Shown here: positions 24,276 to 37,970 of the stretch, one piece after another
Numbering within the stretch: position 1 is the first letter of the stretch
How the letters are laid out: each line of letters starts with the position of its first letter
Assembly: GCA_029851415.1 (NCBI GenBank)
Contig: CM056742.1
Span: 50,818,954 to 50,882,953 of the forward strand
Origin: Eretmocerus hayati
Taxonomy: Eukaryota > Arthropoda > Insecta > Hymenoptera > Aphelinidae
Direction: 5' to 3'
DNA: 64,000 bases
Position numbers and translations under genes: made by a program
The notes under the pieces: generated by a model
Databases searched by the model: none
Told to the model about the DNA's origin: nothing
What the model saw: the letters and a program-made list of their open reading frames with translations, nothing else

Positions 24276-25156
24276 TACCCTGCAGAAAATGGAACATAGA
24301 AAGCTTCACTACAACAGCGATTACTCCGACGCCCTTGGGTCTACGGCAATTTTTCAGAACGCACTCAAAAGATGAGAAACAAATCTATCAAATCATGTGT
24401 TCTGAAAATTATTTTAATTGAAATTTCTTGCTTATAATCGACGCTCAAAAGTGTAAAGGTCGACATATTAATCAACCAACCTTCAATTCTATGCAAATCA
24501 TGCTGTTGAATAAATTCTTAAAAAATCTTGTAGCTCTTCTCAATATCTTCAAAATTTTTTTTATACATTGCTCTACGATCTTTCAGAGCTGAGTTACAAG
24601 CGATCGCGCAAAGAGAGTTTTGCACGGGTGATTAGGCATCAAAAATACAAAAACGGTCATACTCCACGATTTTGACGAAAGATTTTCCGAATTTTATTGA
24701 ATTATTATACTCAAACTCATCCCAAAGACTGCTCGAAAGGACTCTCGCCCGTTTCAACTCAGAAAAAACACATGACTCCATACTTTCGATATCCTCAACC
24801 CGTAGAAAACTCCTTTCGCGAGATCGCTTGTACCTCGGGTTTGAGAAATCGTAGAGCAATGTGTGAAAAATGATTTTGAAGATATTGAAAAGAGCTAGAA
24901 GATTTCCCAAGGATCTTTACAACAGCATGGTGTTTGTATGGAAATGAAGGGTGATAGATTAAAATGGAGATTTTTAGAATTTTGGGCGTCGATTGAAAGC
25001 GAGAAATTTCAATTCAAATAATTTTCAGAACACATGATTTGATGGATTTGTTTCTCATCTTTTGAGTGCGTGTTGAAAAATTGCCGTAGGGCCCAGAGCG
25101 TCAGAGTAAACGCTGTTTTAGTGAAGGTTATGGTGTTCCATTTTTTATACAGGGTA
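24276..25156. mobile_element. Foldback MITE, about 880 bp
   Basis: Inverted arms with near-identical blocks: TACCCTGCAGAAAATGGAAC at 24276 against GTTCCATTTTTTATACAGGGTA at the right end, and GCACTCAAAAGATGAGAAAC against GTTTCTCATCTTTTGAGTGC. The homology runs through most of the length, so the whole element is a near palindrome. Open frames inside are mirror images, not genes. Confidence 0.8.
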
Positions 25157-25439
25157 TTGCATAAACTCGTGCTACTGTACGTACCACCATTCACGAATCT
25201 TGAATCAAAAGGAATAATCTGATTTTACAACACATGAAACAGCCATTGTATTATGTATGTGTTGTTAAATTTTTCATAAAATTTTGACAGCGCGCTTGCG
25301 CGCGTGAAGAGTTTCTGGTTACGACCTATTGTTAGTGTAGGGGTTGTGTTATCTCCATGCAATCAACGTCTTTATTATCACTCGATGGGTTTACTCGCGG
25401 GTGTGTGATATCTATTCTAAAGGACCAGATTCTTAACTT

Positions 25440-25730
25440 TTTTTCAGTCAGGGGCGCTGCCGCCCCTCGACCCCCCCCCCCCCCCCCCCCACCTACCCCC
25501 GCCGCAGCCACCCACCTCCACCCTCGCGCAAGCGCTCGGGTGTGTTATGACCCACAGAAAGGGCGGGCTTATGTCACTCGATGCTATAAAATAGTGTACG
25601 ATACCCGGGACCCAAGAGCCTTGATTATTACACGGCGTGATTGGCACCCTCGCGCAAGCGCTCGGGCGCCAACTTCATGCCGTGTGATAATAAGGCTCTT
25701 AAGTCCCTTGTATCGTAAATAACTGTTATC
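25440..25730 (+). repeat. GC-rich palindromic region with poly-C
   Basis: GGGGCGCTGCCGCCCC at 25452-25467 is followed by a long C-rich run. The string ACCCTCGCGCAAGCGCTCGG occurs twice (about 25519 and 25647). From about 25597 to 25715 a palindrome pairs GGGACCCAAGAGCCTTGATT with its approximate complement. It resembles the GC-rich piece at 5298-5370. Confidence 0.6.
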
Positions 25731-26203
25731 TAAATACCAAGCTCTAGCTCCATAATAAGCGTCTTCGTTTGTGTGAAAGACGTGGTCTTTCAGATAATTT
25801 TGCTCTTGGAGCGTTCTACGATGCGGATATAATTCGCCGTAACGCGCAATAAAATCCGTTCAATAATTTCCAACTACTCCGGTTCTTGTTTTCAGATGCA
25901 AGACTGTGAGCTCAGCCGAACCACGTTTCTTAGTGTTTTCAACGAAATTCGTGATCCTCCCACGCTCCACTACCGAATGATGGGACACGGTGTTCTAGTG
26001 GAAACCTGAAGCCCTGTATGTGGATCAAATATGCTGAGAGGGTTCATTAAATAATTCACTCACGATTTCTATCCTGGAAAAATAAGTGGAGATTAGTCTC
26101 TCAAGAGCAGGCTCCACTCGTGTATAAGAAGTAATATACGCGGTGTGGGCGCGACGCGTGAATTGAGGGACCGGGAGGACGCGATCACGGGGTGGGCACC
26201 GGC

Positions 26204-26593
26204 GCACTACGGGGAACCGGAATAATTTTGATAGAAATTAGCTATTATCTCAAGAACGGAGTGACCTTATCTGATGATTCAAAATGGTAATTATAGTTTG
26301 AAGCCTCTGGAATTGAGATTATATACTGAGAAAGGGTTTCGCGCAAATCCTCAATAAACAAATTCCAACTCTTGGCAGAGTTTCAGTGCCAAACAACGCA
26401 ATACGCATTTCCAGCTTATATGTTTATAACCAAATTTGTTAATTGAGGATTTGCACGAAACCCTTTCTCAGTATATAATCTCAATTCCAGAGGCTTCAAA
26501 CTATAATTACCATTTTGAATCATCAGATAAGGTCACTCCGTTCTTGAGATAATAGCTAATTTCTATCAAAATTACCCCGGTTCCCCGTAGTGC
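26204..26593. mobile_element. 390-bp foldback MITE
   Basis: Near-perfect inverted arms of about 160 bp, starting GCACTACGGGGAACCGG and ending with its complement. They enclose a loop of about 60 bp. No coding sequence. Target duplication not clear. Confidence 0.85.
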
Positions 26594-26922
26594 GGCGCGG
26601 GTGCAAATTATGCCCATTACGTTCAATGGAATTTGAATAAGTGACTTGCGTGACATTGAGGGGAAAATCTTGGGATTCGCACCGTGCTCCTGCTGCAAAT
26701 TTTCTCTCAAATGTTCGAAAGCTGGAGGAACTTGAACGAATAGGAAAAACTCATTCTTCTCGAGAGATTTTTGGTGAAGGGAAAGTGTATCTTCTTGCTT
26801 AATCTCGATTTCCCATCACTACAGTTTTAACTCTGAGGGATTCTGGCCATATAATCTGGAAACTTGGGTCATACCAAAGTGAGAATATTTCATTAACTCA
26901 TTTCAGAGAAGTATCGTGACTG

Positions 26923-28313
26923 TAGATTAGATTAGTGTTTATTTCAGTCACGGGGTACTACCCCATCTGACCCAAAAGAATCATACAAATGCATATAAAC
27001 TTATAAACTAAAATTCAAAATAATTTCAAAAGTAAGTGGAGGAGCAATTTTGTAACAGATGGACCTAACAAATAACAAAATGGGCGAGAATAACTCTCGG
27101 TAGTGAGAGGAAGCGTGAGAAAAAGGATGAATAACAGTGGCTTGGAAACTGGATAAATAGAAGAACATTTGAAATACTCGTGAAAAGCACCTATGATTAG
27201 AAGGAATTGAATAAATAAATATATATGTATATCTATATATAGTACAAGGAATGTTTCAAAGAATACTTAACAATTTATATCAAAAGTGAAACTCAAGTGT
27301 CTTATAGAAAAGTATAGCAATAATACAGTATAGGGTGGTTGGCTTGGTGAGCTTAAGGTCACCTTATTCCTTCGACGGCAACACGCGTCTTCCAGTCTGA
27401 TTCATCTTCCCCCATGAGTTTAGCAAAAAGCTGTGACTTGAAAAGCGTTGAGTGTCTGTGCTCATGGGGAATGTGCGGGATGGAGTTCAGGATTTCGGAA
27501 GCTTGATAATGAAACGAATTTTTCAAGGATTCGGTCCTAGGTGTGGAGACGAGGAAGGGTTTACGGGTGTTTCTCTCAGAACGTCTAATGTCCGGGTTAT
27601 CGTCTAGCAAAGAAAAATGTCTTGTGATGTAGCTTGGGTTTTTGTTTGCTACGATATTGAAGGCTAAGGATCCAAGAAGGAATTTTCTTCTCCTCGCTGT
27701 GGATAGCCAGCCTAGTGCGATTCGATGTGGGGTTACGTGACCTCTAAAGGGGATGTTGCCGATTACGAATCTCACACAAGCATTGAGAGCCCTCTGTAGC
27801 AGAAAATCTTCGCCTGCCGTTACATCATTGTATATGATACTACCGTAATCAAAAATTGGGAAGATGAGAGATTCTACTAGGTTCTTGCGGAGATTTCGTG
27901 AAAGGGAGTGCTTATGAAATTTCAGGGATCTGAGAGATCGGTGCTCTTTCATGATCGTGGCTTTAACTTGTAGTTTCCATGAGAGATCAGGAGATATTAG
28001 CAGACCCAAGTTTTTGCATTTCGCCACATATGGAAGCTCGCTATTTCCGATTCTGATTTTCGGAAGTAGGGCAATATCGATATCTCGAAGGTATGCTGCA
28101 CTGCCGAGAATCATCACCACAGATTTGTCGAAATTTAGAGAAAGTTCGTGGTCAACCGCCCACCCAGCTATAGAGAGTGCATCAGTGGAGAGCTTTTGAA
28201 TACCATCTAATATGCAGTTGGGAAAGCAATGCACATAAATCCGGGTATCGTCAGCGTATATCATGTAGCGGGCAAATTTGAGGGCAAAAACTGACTGTAG
28301 AGATAGAATGTGG
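26923..28313 (-). mobile_element. 5'-truncated LINE, copy B
   Basis: The 3' part of a non-LTR retrotransposon: polymerase frame, a 3' UTR of about 430 bp, a TTTATT (AATAAA on the - strand) at 26938-26943, and a short CTAATCTAATCTA tail at 26923-26935. It begins abruptly near 28313, as expected for incomplete reverse transcription. The tail of short tandem repeats in place of poly(A) is typical of several arthropod LINE clades. Confidence 0.8.
27359..28313 (-). pseudogene. LINE reverse transcriptase C-terminal part, copy B
   Basis: A long open frame covering the reverse-transcriptase palm from just before the catalytic box (FARYMIYADDTRIYVHC) through the thumb and C-terminal domain. Readable motifs are the YADD catalytic pair, SLNFDKSVVMILGS, KNLGLLISPDLSW, FPIFDYGSIIYNDV, and HRIALGWLS. 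The frame has no stops after YADD. The N-terminal endonuclease and most of the polymerase are missing, so it cannot retrotranspose alone. It resembles copy A at 19950-21043. There is no sign that the host uses it. Confidence 0.85.
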
Positions 28314-28320
28314 AGCGCTG

Positions 28321-29526
28321 CAGAGGACTATCTCGTGAAATTGAAGGCGTAGGTGGCGAATCTACAAAAATGGTGATTATTTCAAAAATCCCCGACCGAT
28401 CACTTCTATTCATCTTGGAAAATGTTCCAAAGGCATTCTCAAACATTTTCAATCGATATTCCCCGTGATCACGCATTTAATACTTCGTCACCTTCCCGAT
28501 CCGTTGTGTAGAATAAATCAAAAAATGAACCTCATACTTGAATGGAAGAAATATTCACGAATACCGTGACCAACTCGGAATTCCTATCCAAGCTATTTCG
28601 AGGAAAACATCGCCAGAATGACGTTACACGAAGATTCATTGTTAATTAATTCATCGAAAATTGTTTACATATCTTGATTGGTACAAAAGTTTTGGAAGGT
28701 CGGTATCAAGTTGATACTTCGGGATCTATTGCTTAGATTCGTGACTGATCTCTCATTCGTTTAGCTCGGCAAAAAAATGAAATATGCGCATATTCTCCTA
28801 TCTCTGATTCGCTCTTTAATATGCTGTCAGACGTTGATGATGTGTCTGAAACTAAAAAAATTGAACTTTTCTTACTCAAACGTTGAAGTTTCTTGGACTC
28901 ACCCACATGCCAATCAGATTTTGAAGCAGGCCCAAAAATGTGAGGTCACAGCAATCAAATGCGAAGAATCTCAGAAAATATACATACTGAGGAATACTCA
29001 GACGAAACGGACTCTCAGACACTTAACGATATTCATGCTCCTACAGCATGTTTGAATCCCTGGATGCGAAGTCAACACGTAGGTTAGGTCATTGAAAGGT
29101 GATCTCCAATCATTTGTGAAATCTCTCCAAAATTGTTCCTCACCAGGTACATAAGAGCCTCATGCAAGTGAAGAAAAACTTGTCTTGCAATTGGTCATAG
29201 AAATACAGTCCAACTGTGTAGGGAGTCAAGCGTTCGAATTTTCATCTTTCCTGTGCATCGCAAAAGTAGGGTAACGGCACTAGAGCCCAAACTCACGCTT
29301 TTTCCGACCAACCAACAAACGTCTTAATGCGCAGAACTCAACCCTTGAGAAATTGGTAAAGACCTTGAGATTTCGTTGATTGAGAAATGAACTTTTATCA
29401 AGCGTTGTTAGGCGTCGAGACTCTTGTGGAATATCTTCTTAGCCGAATGCTTCACCATGGGGTGTCATATCGATCGTAATGCGACATTCTTCATAGAATT
29501 GAGATTGTACCGTCGTCAAATGGTAA
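28321..29526. other. Intronic sequence, nothing recognised
   Basis: Contains a 92-codon open frame at 28777 that resembles no known family to my reading. No repeat seen. Confidence 0.4.
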
Positions 29527-29528
29527 TA

Positions 29529-30444
29529 CAGTAGAAGCTCGCAATAGCGGACACCTTGTGTGCCACGAAAAGTGTCCGCTATTGCGAGGTGTCCGCTATC
29601 CCAAGGGTCTTGGTAATTTTGAGTCAATCATGTTAATTTTCATATATTAATTCAACTAAAATTCGTAAAACCTTCGCACGCGTGTTTCATCCTCACCAGA
29701 GTCATCTGGAGTCAGTTAACATAGAAGCATACGTCTCGAAAGAATGAAATTATAGACACACTTATGATTATTTTTTAGATAAGTACTCAGATATAGATGT
29801 TTGCTTCGTTCGTTCACATACAATGTCGTTTTCATACTACTATTCAATCTCTGAAATTTTTGACAAAGAAGACAATGAATCATTCTTGGCAAAAAAAGTT
29901 TTCAAAGTAGATAAACATTTTTGCACATCAGCATGGGAAATAGGGACATCATCAGAAATTTCTTGCGTGTTCTCATCTTCCGACTCATTGTCGTTCTCTT
30001 GCGATATCTGCTTTTCAATTATCTCTTGTATACTTTTTGATGTACTTTCAATGGGCAAAGCGCTGTCAATATTCACATACCGGTCAGCTGGATATCCGAA
30101 TCCAGTCAGTAGCTCATTCAACTCGCTCATATCATTATGGATTTGCTCAGTTACATCGTCGAATACATTTGAATCATTGGATGTTTGAAGAGAAAATACT
30201 TATAATCTCGATGTTTGAGATTGACTCGAATTTGGGACGGGAAAGTTGAGTGTCTGCTATTGCGAGGTAAAATTACACGGGATTGAAATATCTTGTCAGG
30301 AAAAATCGTCCGCTATTGTAAGTGTCCGCTATTCCAAGGGTTTAGTCCCCCAAGAGCCAATGAGAATGAAACCGAGCGTCGAAAATTGTCCGCTGTATCG
30401 AGGTGTCCGCTATCCCAAGGTGTCCGCTATTCAAGGTTCTACTG
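29529..30444. mobile_element. Tigger/pogo deletion derivative
   Basis: Terminal repeats CAGTAGAAGCTCGC and (complement) CAGTAGAACCTTGAATAGC, flanked by TA on both sides. Subterminal regions repeat GTGTCCGCTATTGCGAGG-like motifs on both sides. It retains a C-terminal transposase fragment in the middle, so it arose by internal deletion of a full element. It ends 239 bp before NSUN2 exon 3. Confidence 0.85.
29840..30200 (-). pseudogene. C-terminal Tigger transposase fragment
   Basis: An acidic frame ending with ISHADVQKCLSTLKTFFAKN, a pattern typical of the C-terminal tail of Tigger/jerky-like transposases. Its beginning and the DDE domain are missing. It is not functional alone. Confidence 0.65.
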
Positions 30445-30670
30445 TACGTGGATCTTGTGGTGGGAATCGATTCGAATTGTTGATTCATTTGCACAAAGGG
30501 TATATATAATCTCGAAATTTCCAGGGAACTGCTTTTAAGTAAAATAGAGAATAGCTGGTGGATTTGGTCTCGTTGCTCATTCTAGTCAGGCCAAGCTCAA
30601 GGAAACCATCATTCTTGATCATGAAATGTTAAGCTTTTGCCTGGGTGATGTGGAATTAATCTTGGCATAA

Positions 30671-31905
<1,235 letters not shown>

Positions 31906-32618
31906 CTCTGCCGTCCACTTTAAGAAATGTTGTATGGCAGATTTTGGCGAAAATGAGATAAAAATATCTTCATATAGAATGAATTAAATCTGATTTTATA
32001 GTGAAAACTAGAAATCTCTATCAAACTTCATTGCTGAGATGAAAAATAAAACAGTATAGCAGTTAATCAGAATCGCGAGTAATACTTGCCATGACTACCG
32101 TATAGCAGGCAATACTCCGCAAGACTACCGTATAGCACGACATACGACATTGAAATTATGAAGATATAATTTTTTCGGTCTTTGCGAGTTAAAGTCAGCA
32201 GATATTGCTGACGTTTTTGGCATCAATCGAGAATGGATTTTACTCAACTCTCGATCAATGCACCTTTAGAGCCTCGTATGGTTCCAAGGATGCATCTAAA
32301 GAATTTTGATGGAAAGGAATGAAAAGTAAAGATGAGAAATGAGAAACTTTTTAAAAAATTTGAATTCTACGCTGATGTTATGCGTGTTTCGCCCTTCTCT
32401 CATTGCTCGGGCTTTTCAAAGTGGTGGAAGAGCAATGAAAGTTCACCACTGACACGCGGCTCAAGTGGCCGAATGTTCGATGGTTTGGACGCTCTTATAT
32501 ACGAAAGTTCATCCTCGTTAAGCGCTTGCGAGAAAGGTCATTTTAACCCGCTATTTCCATTTGATTTCTCAACATTTTTACTTTGGCAGCTCTTCGGCCT
32601 TCTGCCGGAGATATATGT

Positions 32619-33054
32619 AATTAATTTTGACACTCGATCGATATGATCGGATATCGTATTTATCACTCGCGGGAATTTCAAATTATGAAGAAATAATTTT
32701 TTCGGTCTTTGCGAGTTAAAGTCAGCAGATATTGCTGACGTTTTTGGCATCAATCGAGAATGGATTTTACTCAACTCTCGATCAATGCACCTTTAGAGCC
32801 TCGTATGGTTCCGAGGATGCATCTAAAATTCCATCAAAATCCTTTAGATGCATCCTCGGAACCATACGAGGCTCTAAAGGTGCATTGATCGAGAGTTGAG
32901 TAAAATCCATTCTCGATTGATGCCAAAAACGTCAGCAATATCTGCTGACTTTAACTCGCAAAGACCGAAAAAATTATATCTTCATAATTTGAAATTCCCG
33001 CGACTGATAAATACGATATCCGATCATATCGATCGAGTGTCAAAATTAATTACA
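32619..33054. repeat. Long near-perfect palindrome made of the 526-bp module
   Basis: Arms 32619-32829 and 32843-33054 are inverted copies, starting TAATTAATTTTGACACTCGA and meeting at a 13-bp spacer around 32836. The arm is part of the module seen at 14540-15490. Confidence 0.9.
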
Positions 33055-33690
33055 GACATACGACATTCTTCCGGAGTATTCGGTGGCCACGAAACGAAGC
33101 TGATCCTCCGCCCGACCGTATGTCATGGATGGCGCAGACATACGGCTTTCTTGCGGAGTATTCTGCTCATGAGAGCTACCGTATGTCAGTAAATAACACG
33201 TTGATCGAGTCAGTTTAGAGAATTTTCAGCGACAGTGAGATGATGGTGCTCGTCGCGCGTGTTTAGAGTCTGATCGTTAAAGTAAACAAGCGAATCGCGG
33301 CATTGATTTGCAATCCTAATGCAAACGAGCATTATCTGGGTATTAATGATATTTATGATTGATCAGTGATGAATTTTACATTCTTTCCAAACAATACTTC
33401 TGGCAAATTTATCCCCAATAGACAAAAATCCATTAGGGAAAAATGATCTACGTTAATATCGTTGAACTTACCCAATTCGATCGAGTCGAAGTCGATACTG
33501 GCATGAATTTGAGCCAAATTTGGATCAACGACTGATTTGGGTTGATTTGGCTGCAGTCACTGACTGCTATACGGTAGTCTTCCGGAGTATTGACCCCCAC
33601 TCGCCGATCGCGGCGCTACCGTATGTCCGACAGGAGGGACATACGCTTTTCTTACGGAGTATTGCTGATGTGCGTGATTACCGTATGTCC
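33053..33690. repeat. CATACGG / GCGGAGTATT module repeats
   Basis: Short modules combine CATACGGCTTTCTTGCGGAG, CTACCGTATGTC and TTCCGGAGTATT in several places (33056-33080, 33146-33190, 33566-33690) and inverted at 32097-32155. Some copies read CCGTATAGCA. Origin unknown. Confidence 0.6.
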
Positions 33691-34230
33691 AATATCTCAA
33701 AAAGTAAGCATGATAACGAGATAAAAAGTATACCACCATATCCGCATGCTCGTCATATGTATAAGAGGAAAAAAAAAATTTGAAATCCGATGATTTTGAA
33801 GGTTTTACGGCAAAAAAACACGTTTTGTCGAATATCTCAGCTTCAACTTTTCTGCCATACGACATTTCTTGAAGTGGACGGCAGAGATGATGTGTTCTTG
33901 CCTGTCGATGGTTGTTTGTTTGAATCTATATATTCTACGCCAATTTTCATCCAGTCACATGAGCAACTTATGTTTTGAAACAACGTGGGCGTAGTTTTTT
34001 TAGTTAGAACAAACTACTGCTTGAGGAGCAGAGATTCATACTCTATGGGCATTCAGTGATACTTACGACTTTTGTTATATGTAAGCTTGACTGAGAGCTT
34101 ACAAACTTATTGCAGAGTCTTCAACGGGCTCACGTCACTTCTATTTTGCGGAAAATTTTGGGCTGCAGAGAAGAATAGCATGCGGAGTCGTCGACAATCG
34201 GTCGACAAGGTGACGCGACACTCGCGTGTA

Positions 34231-34256
34231 AGTGAGTGTGTGTGTGTGTGTGTGTG
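34231..34256 (+). repeat. (GT)n microsatellite
   Basis: About a dozen TG units (GAGTGTGTGTGTGTG...). Confidence 0.95.
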
Positions 34257-34670
34257 AGTGTGATCTCTCGGTCGTGTTCTTGTGCCCCCATTCTCTAATG
34301 CGCGGCATAGCCTCTAGATGGCACTCGCAAGCAACTTGGACACAGCGAATAGTAAATTCCAATCATTGACGATCTTTTTTGGAACGGAGTTCCTTTACGC
34401 TCGTCTGAGGAGTAAAATCGCGCGCGATCAGCTGACCGACATGGCCCCGTGGAGCGAGATTCGATGCAACCCGCCATACGATGCAACGAAAAAGCGACTC
34501 TTTTGCGATATAGGTATACTGGCTTGCGCTGAGCAACTGCGCGTATCCGTCTGCTACACGGTCTACCGTCTGAATGCACGCAGCACTATTCGATTGTTGT
34601 TGATAGTAATACAACGATGAAAGTGGTATCTATGTGTTTCTCTTATGGGCAGAATTTGATATCCGAATGA

Positions 34671-35183
34671 TTAAGATATTGCTTCCATATCTAAAAGGTT
34701 CTTGAATCCAACAATTCAGTGAATCTCAAAAAATTCTCTTCTTATTCAATCACTTCTGATGCATTCTGTGAATCTTAATTAAGTAGTAAGGATTCAGATT
34801 CGAATTTAGAAGCTTTTTACTCGTCACTCAGAAGCTTATTGGTGTGCATCTTTATCGGTATCTAACTTGAAACTAAGATCCATAGTTTCAAGTTAGATAC
34901 CGATAAAGATGCATACCAATAAGCTTCTGAGTGATCGAGATAGCTTGCATAATTTTCTCAAGTAATGTAAATAAAATGACGAGTCACTCCTTGACCCTGG
35001 GTGGACGCTTTGGAAGGTTATGGTGGGGGACATAAAAAGCTTTTAAATTCGAATCTGAATCCTTACTACTTAATTAAGGTTCACTGAATGCATCAGAAGT
35101 GATTGAATAAGAAGAGAATTTTTTGGGATTCACTGAATCGTTGGATTCAAGAACCTTTTAGATATGGAGGCAATATCTTGATC
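34671..35183. mobile_element. Foldback with nested palindrome
   Basis: Arms 34671-34820 and 35045-35183 are inverted copies (ATATCTAAAAGGTTCTTGAA and complement). A tighter palindrome (34823-34937) lies inside, with ATCTTTATCGGTATCTAACT facing its complement. Confidence 0.75.
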
Positions 35184-35190
35184 ATCGATT

Positions 35191-35233
35191 GACTTGAAAC
35201 TAAGATCCAAAGCTTGGATCTTAGTTTCAAGTC
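35191..35233. repeat. Perfect 43-bp palindrome
   Basis: GACTTGAAACTAAGATCCAA then AGC then its exact complement. The same core (CTTGAAACTAAGATCCA) is at 34867-34883. Confidence 0.9.
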
Positions 35234-35236
35234 GAT

Positions 35237-37195
35237 CAAAGTTTTAGACTTTATTGATATTTCCAAACATCTTATCGGGACGAATTTCGGAACTCCGTTC
35301 CTCACGCGTTTCTCAAACGCACACGAATTTCTTCAATCTTATCACATCTTGTTCACTTACTTCCGTAATTTCCGAGATCACTTCCAATTTGAACAGCACT
35401 TGCATTGATATATTTGGATTGAACTCCCACTCATACAACGCCAATGATCGCCCGCTTGATGGTGGATTTCTGTACGCACATTAGCCTCCCTCGAGTGGAA
35501 GTTTGCGTCTGGATTTGAGTCTAAGTAGGTGGTCGAGTCCATCTTTTAGACATCATTACGCTTCTCAAATTTGCATATACTCTTTTGCAACTCTCTTCCA
35601 ATCCAGAAATTGCAATCTTTCTACATGCAGTTCCAATTCTTCAGTTTTCCTCTTATCTGCAAACTATACGATCGCATCCAGATCTTCATTAACACGTTCG
35701 CTGCGACGGGTCCCACGGGTGGGACCCATTTTTGTTCGGCTTCTAGTGTGCACCAAACAACGTAGACACATCCAGTGGCTTTTTTGGCAGCTTTTACTTA
35801 CTATATACGATGCCAAGAACATGCGTACAGGACAGTTTAGGGATCGGACTTGATTGGTTCGAGCTACGCCATAAAAACTGAATATTCGTGGGAACGGCGA
35901 TGAATGACACAGAAATAGCAAGTAAATTGTAAATATATCAAGTTTGTTTGAATATTCTACAACGTTTCTTAGCTTATTCGAAAGCTTACGTCAAAAGCTA
36001 CAAAATGAGCCCAAGTACGCGTAATTTGAGCGAGATAGAGCCAAGTTATCAGAAATCAACTAATGCTCTCGAAAAGCTGAAGATTACATCTTAGGATCAC
36101 TAATTTCGGTAGTTTGATCATTCACTTCATCCCCCATTGCACGATAGAAATTTTCGCGGGTCCCACCGGTGGGACTTAGCGTGCGCAAATAAGCCATTTG
36201 CGCATGGCGCAAACGATGAAGCTGTGCGCAAATAGACCATTTGCACACTCGTTGCGGTGACTCGTGCGCAAATGTCTGTTGGCACCCTTGTTGCTTGATA
36301 TACTATTCTAAGTGTCTTCCTCAATCTCTGATATTTTGAAAACTCTGTATGCTTGAATCCCGACGCGATCGCGACAAGAAGCGATCACTCATGACGTCCA
36401 TGTAAAAACGTGATCATCAACTTTTCATCGTGATTGCTTTCAAACACGATTTTTGTGGCCTCAAAGGCGCTTAAATTGAAATACCCGGTAACACATCTTG
36501 TAGAACGAGGGAAAACTAAGGGAATCTCGTTTAAGTCGAGCTGACTGGTTGAGAACTCGCGTGGCACCGAATCTTGGCCCGAATTCGATTTTTGGTCCCA
36601 CCGTGCGCTGTACAAGTGGCAAGAGCAGAGGAGGACACTCTCGGCGCACTTTCTCTTTTATGTAGACTTGGGCGATAGGTTCTCTTTTCGGAGAGTATTA
36701 TTCAGCCTAACACAGAGTAGGGCTCTCAGTGCGGGAAGAGCATCTCACACTGACGGAGAAGCTCTCAGGGCAAAGTCTGTGTATGTCAGTAATGGAAAGA
36801 CCTGGTTGAGAGATGAATTGATGGTTGTAATCGCAGTGCGGAGGGGGAGCCAATTTTTCCATGCAGGAACTGCACCTCGAAAATAGATTCAAGAATGAAA
36901 AGATTCCTCCCCGGAAAAAATTGAAAGGAAAGAGATTCTTCACAGACAAAGGATGAAGTCTGTGATTATTATTTTGGTAGAAGAAGATTTAGAGGAAATT
37001 TTGTTCAGTGTTGATCGTATTCCTATCAAGATTTTTATCTCGCGATTCGTCCTTGAAGCTGTAGCTCACACGAACAAAACTCTTAAGACTATAAACTACT
37101 CGCCTCAAAATGAATATGTGACCGAAAAATGTACAAAAAACAATTCGTCCTCCAAAGAATTATTCCCGGAATGATCATCCGTCCCACCCGGACAA
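35237..37195. other. Intron 3 sequence with a GTGCGCAAAT block
   Basis: At 36178-36275 several GTGCGCAAAT and inverse motifs occur beside GGTCCCACCGGTGGGAC at 36158-36174. A TTAACACGTTCGCTGCG end, like that at 38613, sits at 35689 with no visible partner. Nothing coding recognised. Confidence 0.5.
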
Positions 37196-37203
37196 GTGCT
37201 TAC

Positions 37204-37970
37204 TTTTTTTTTTTTTTTTTTTTTTCTTAAGCCTTCCCAGGTCCTCTCTTGGAGTCCTATTTGGCTGACGGTGTGATGAGCATTTTTAGCTGTGTCTGTG
37301 TTGTGTACTGTAACTCGTATCGTGTAACCGTGCACTGTAACACGTACTTGGTACTTGTGAGCTGTCTAATACTCGTTGGTGTTCCACTGTAAAGCCTCCC
37401 TGGAACAGGCCACCCGTTAGAATGACACTGCACCCTCTGGTTTTTGACGCTTCCGACGACTACTCACAGAGTGACGTCACGTGCCCGAGACTTAAGTCAA
37501 AGTCCGGACACCTCTGCTTTCGACGACATGGCGTCTACTTGCAGAGTGGGAGGTCTCATCTGTAGCGTGAAACCGAGATTAGACAGTGTGTCAGTGTAAT
37601 GCGTGTGTACATGCGTGTGTGCGACTCTTCGCATTCGCCCGGGCCGGATTGATTCGACCCGTGAGACGAGGGAAAACTTCCTCTCGGGGAAGAAAACCTG
37701 CCTCGAAGAGCTCGGCGTCCTTATCGTGTTACCGATTGGGCATAGATCTTACGCCTCAACGATCGATAAATACCAAACCTGTAACACTTTGCGCCTCCCG
37801 CTCGCATTGCAGAGTCGTAAGCATCAACCAAATGATCCGAAAAGTCAGCAAAGCCGACACGGCAGACTCGAATGAGCGGTCACCCATCCAAGTACTAACC
37901 GCGCCGAACGATGCTTAACTTTACTGATCGGAAGAGCTGGCACTCAGCGACCCTACCAATGCGGCGGTAG
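37204..37970 (-). mobile_element. 5S rRNA-derived SINE with poly(A) tail
   Basis: On the - strand it starts with a 5S rRNA-like segment (37970 to about 37865) that keeps the Pol III internal control region: GTTAAGCATCGTTCGG (box A region), GGTTAGTACTTGGATGGGTG and ACCG (box C region). A body of about 640 bp follows and it ends in a run of 22 A (T on the + strand, 37204-37225). It is flanked by a perfect 11-bp duplication GTGCTTACTTT (37196-37206 and 37971-37981; the last bases overlap the tail). Together these show insertion by reverse transcription of a Pol III transcript. It is long for a SINE, so the body may be compound. Confidence 0.85.

Larger units (their letters stand above)
31906..33886. 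mobile_element. Composite foldback element
   Basis: Ends CTCTGCCGTCCACTTTAAGA and (complement) CTCTGCCGTCCACTTCAAGA give inverted repeats of about 45 bp. Inside are copies of the 526-bp module, a near-perfect palindrome, and several GACATACGG/TTGCGGAGTATT modules. No coding sequence found. Confidence 0.6.

Noticed and set aside
37865..37970. A functional 5S rRNA gene
   Set aside because: Diverged from 5S outside the promoter boxes, joined to a long body and poly(A), and flanked by a target duplication.
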